Below are positions 5,013 through 6,114 of a stretch of DNA of 6,114 nt, piece by piece (position 1 is the stretch's first letter; every line of letters begins with the position of its first letter). The stretch is from an uncultured Eubacteriales bacterium (GTDB taxonomy: Bacteria; Bacillota; Clostridia; Oscillospirales; CAG-272): assembly GCA_900321265.1 (NCBI GenBank), contig ONVJ01000146.1, positions 1-6,114 on the forward strand. The letters are read 5' to 3'. The translations under genes were made by a program, and so were the position numbers. Below the pieces are notes generated by a model that was not told where the DNA came from, searched no databases, and was given only the letters and a program-made list of their open reading frames with translations.

Positions 5013-6114
5013 TCTGTCCGCTCTCCTCCGGCAGCTCGCAGGCAGCCGTCCTTGTCAGTATTTTCTTGAAGATCTCGGGCGGGAATTTTGCCTTCCTGCC
5101 GTATGTATAGAGCCCGTTGACCTCCTGCTCGACGTCGGTCAGCTGGGTATAGCAGAGCCCGCCGATCTTCGGGTTGTCGAGAAGCGCGTCGGTCAGACCG
5201 CGGAAGCGGGCGATGAACTCATCGCCGTCCTGCGGAGCGTTGCCGTATCCCCAGCCCTCGCCTTCGGGAGCCCATCTGATCCCTCCGTATTCCGACACGA
5301 AGGTCGAGACCACCGGGAAGGGACTGTGTCTCGTGTCAACAGGCGTCCCTGAGGCCGTCTGAGCGTCGTATCTCGCCCTGAAGGATACCGGATCCTGATC
5401 GTAGTCGTGGTTGTCGACAATGTCCGAGAGCCCCTCAACGTGCGTCCAGCCCGAGGTGTCGATGTAGGCCCTGGTGGGATCGAGCGAGCGGGTGACCGCC
5501 GCCAACGTCCTGACGAAAAGGACGTCCTGATTTCTCTGCGTCTCGTTGAGCGGACACCATCCGATGATCGACGGATGGTTGAAGTCGCGCGCGATGCACT
5601 CTGTCCACTCGGGAATGAAGGCCGCCCAGGCCTCACGCCTCGCGATATCCATCCCCCAGTTCCCTGCCTCGCCCCAGACGATATACCCGAGGCGGTCGGC
5701 GTGCCAGAGGAAGCGGGGCTCGAAGATCTTCTGATGGAGCCTGGCTCCGTTGAAGCCGCAGGTCATCGATCTCTCGATATCCGCCTTCAGCTCAGCGTCC
5801 GAGGGCGCGGTGTATATGCCGTCGGGATAGAAGCCCTGATCGAGGACGAGCCGCTGGAAGATCTTCCGCCCGTTGAGGTAAACGAACCCCTGCCGGACCT
5901 GTACGCTCCTCATCCCGAAATAGCTCACGAGCTCGTCGTCGAACTCGCCGGCGCCGGTGAGCCTGAGCCTGAGGTCGTAGAGTCTTCCTTCGCCGATCTC
6001 CCAGAGATGGAGCTCGGAGAGCGGGATCTTCAGAGCCGCGACTCCTCCTGATACTCTTCCCGAGGCTGAGCCGACCGGATTTCCCTCATATGAGGCATAG
6101 GCGGAAAGGAGCGC
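5005..6114 (-). CDS. Glycoside hydrolase family 2 (beta-galactosidase/beta-glucuronidase superfamily), C-terminal part
   Basis: The frame is open from 6114 to the stop at 5007-5005, giving 369 visible residues; the beginning lies off the right edge. Visible residues 1 to about 72 look like the end of the immunoglobulin-like domain, with LHLWEIGEGRLYDLRL and the FGMR motif (66-69). The TIM barrel follows, starting near VYLNGRKIF. The acid/base is Glu191 in the WCPLNE motif (codon 5544-5542) and the nucleophile is Glu275 in VSEYGG (codon 5292-5290), so the enzyme appears active. YTQLTDVEQEVNGLYTY near the end is typical of the family. The protein stops soon after the barrel, so it belongs to the compact type of roughly 600 residues rather than the large LacZ type. 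No signal can be judged without the N-terminus. The substrate (beta-galactoside, glucuronide or mannoside) is undecided. A GTG at 5928 is internal, not the start. The gene overlaps the dehydrogenase by eight bases. Confidence 0.93.
   Translation of the reverse strand, partial: ALLSAYASYEGNPVGSASGRVSGGVAALKIPLSELHLWEIGEGRLYDLRLRLTGAGEFDDELVSYFGMRSVQVRQGFVYLNGRKIFQRLVLDQGFYPDGIYTAPSDAELKADIERSMTCGFNGARLHQKIFEPRFLWHADRLGYIVWGEAGNWGMDIARREAWAAFIPEWTECIARDFNHPSIIGWCPLNETQRNQDVLFVRTLAAVTRSLDPTRAYIDTSGWTHVEGLSDIVDNHDYDQDPVSFRARYDAQTASGTPVDTRHSPFPVVSTFVSEYGGIRWAPEGEGWGYGNAPQDGDEFIARFRGLTDALLDNPKIGGLCYTQLTDVEQEVNGLYTYGRKAKFPPEIFKKILTRTAACELPEESGQNE

Noticed and set aside
4215..5069. Plus-strand frame of 284 residues opposite the dehydrogenase
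   Set aside because: Antisense of a gene with intact zinc-site motifs; low-complexity Arg/Gly/Val composition and no family resemblance.
5407..6051. Plus-strand frame of 214 residues opposite the GH2 gene
   Set aside because: Antisense of a frame carrying both GH2 catalytic glutamates.

Overview
The window looks like a chromosomal fragment of a G+C-rich, Clostridia-like bacterium, probably gut-associated. The lineage is an inference. It rests on the PGDH subfamily (about 390 residues, short C-terminal ACT domain), strong GGAG/GAGG-type ribosome binding sites, TTGACx/TATAAT promoters with extended -10 elements, and a lipoprotein with a Thr/Pro/Asp-rich linker. Every gene I can support is on the minus strand, so transcription reads from high to low coordinates. 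The long plus-strand open frames are antisense shadows caused by G/C-rich third codon positions.

Right block (6114 to 3954): the C-terminal 369 residues of a family 2 glycoside hydrolase (beginning lies off the right edge) overlap by 8 bases the start of a zinc-dependent medium-chain dehydrogenase of the galactitol-1-phosphate 5-dehydrogenase (GatD) type. This reads as the tail of a carbohydrate-use operon.

Middle gap (3953 to 3531): about 400 bases without a credible gene, and AT-rich compared with the coding DNA. In transcription order it holds an AT-rich palindrome cluster, two hairpins, a strong terminator hairpin nested inside an 11-bp inverted repeat, an operator-like inverted repeat, and a near-consensus promoter for serC. 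The hairpin cluster is either an elaborate operon terminator or a small structured RNA.

Serine operon (3530 to 1251): serC (phosphoserine aminotransferase) and serA (3-phosphoglycerate dehydrogenase with ACT domain), 18 bases apart, supply two of the three steps from 3-phosphoglycerate to serine. No phosphoserine phosphatase gene is in view.

Left block (1188 to 1): a 15-bp stem hairpin ends the serine operon and physically contains the -35 box of a promoter for the next unit. That unit encodes a sugar-phosphate isomerase/epimerase-like TIM-barrel protein, coupled through a TGATG overlap to the start of a lipoprotein. The lipoprotein has a perfect 21-bp tandem repeat after its lipobox and runs off the left edge.

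Most of the window is ordinary metabolism. The most unusual material is the structured intergenic block at 3748-3942, the overlapping terminator/promoter at 1142-1188, and the repeat-bearing lipoprotein at 1-208. I see no convincing undescribed system.
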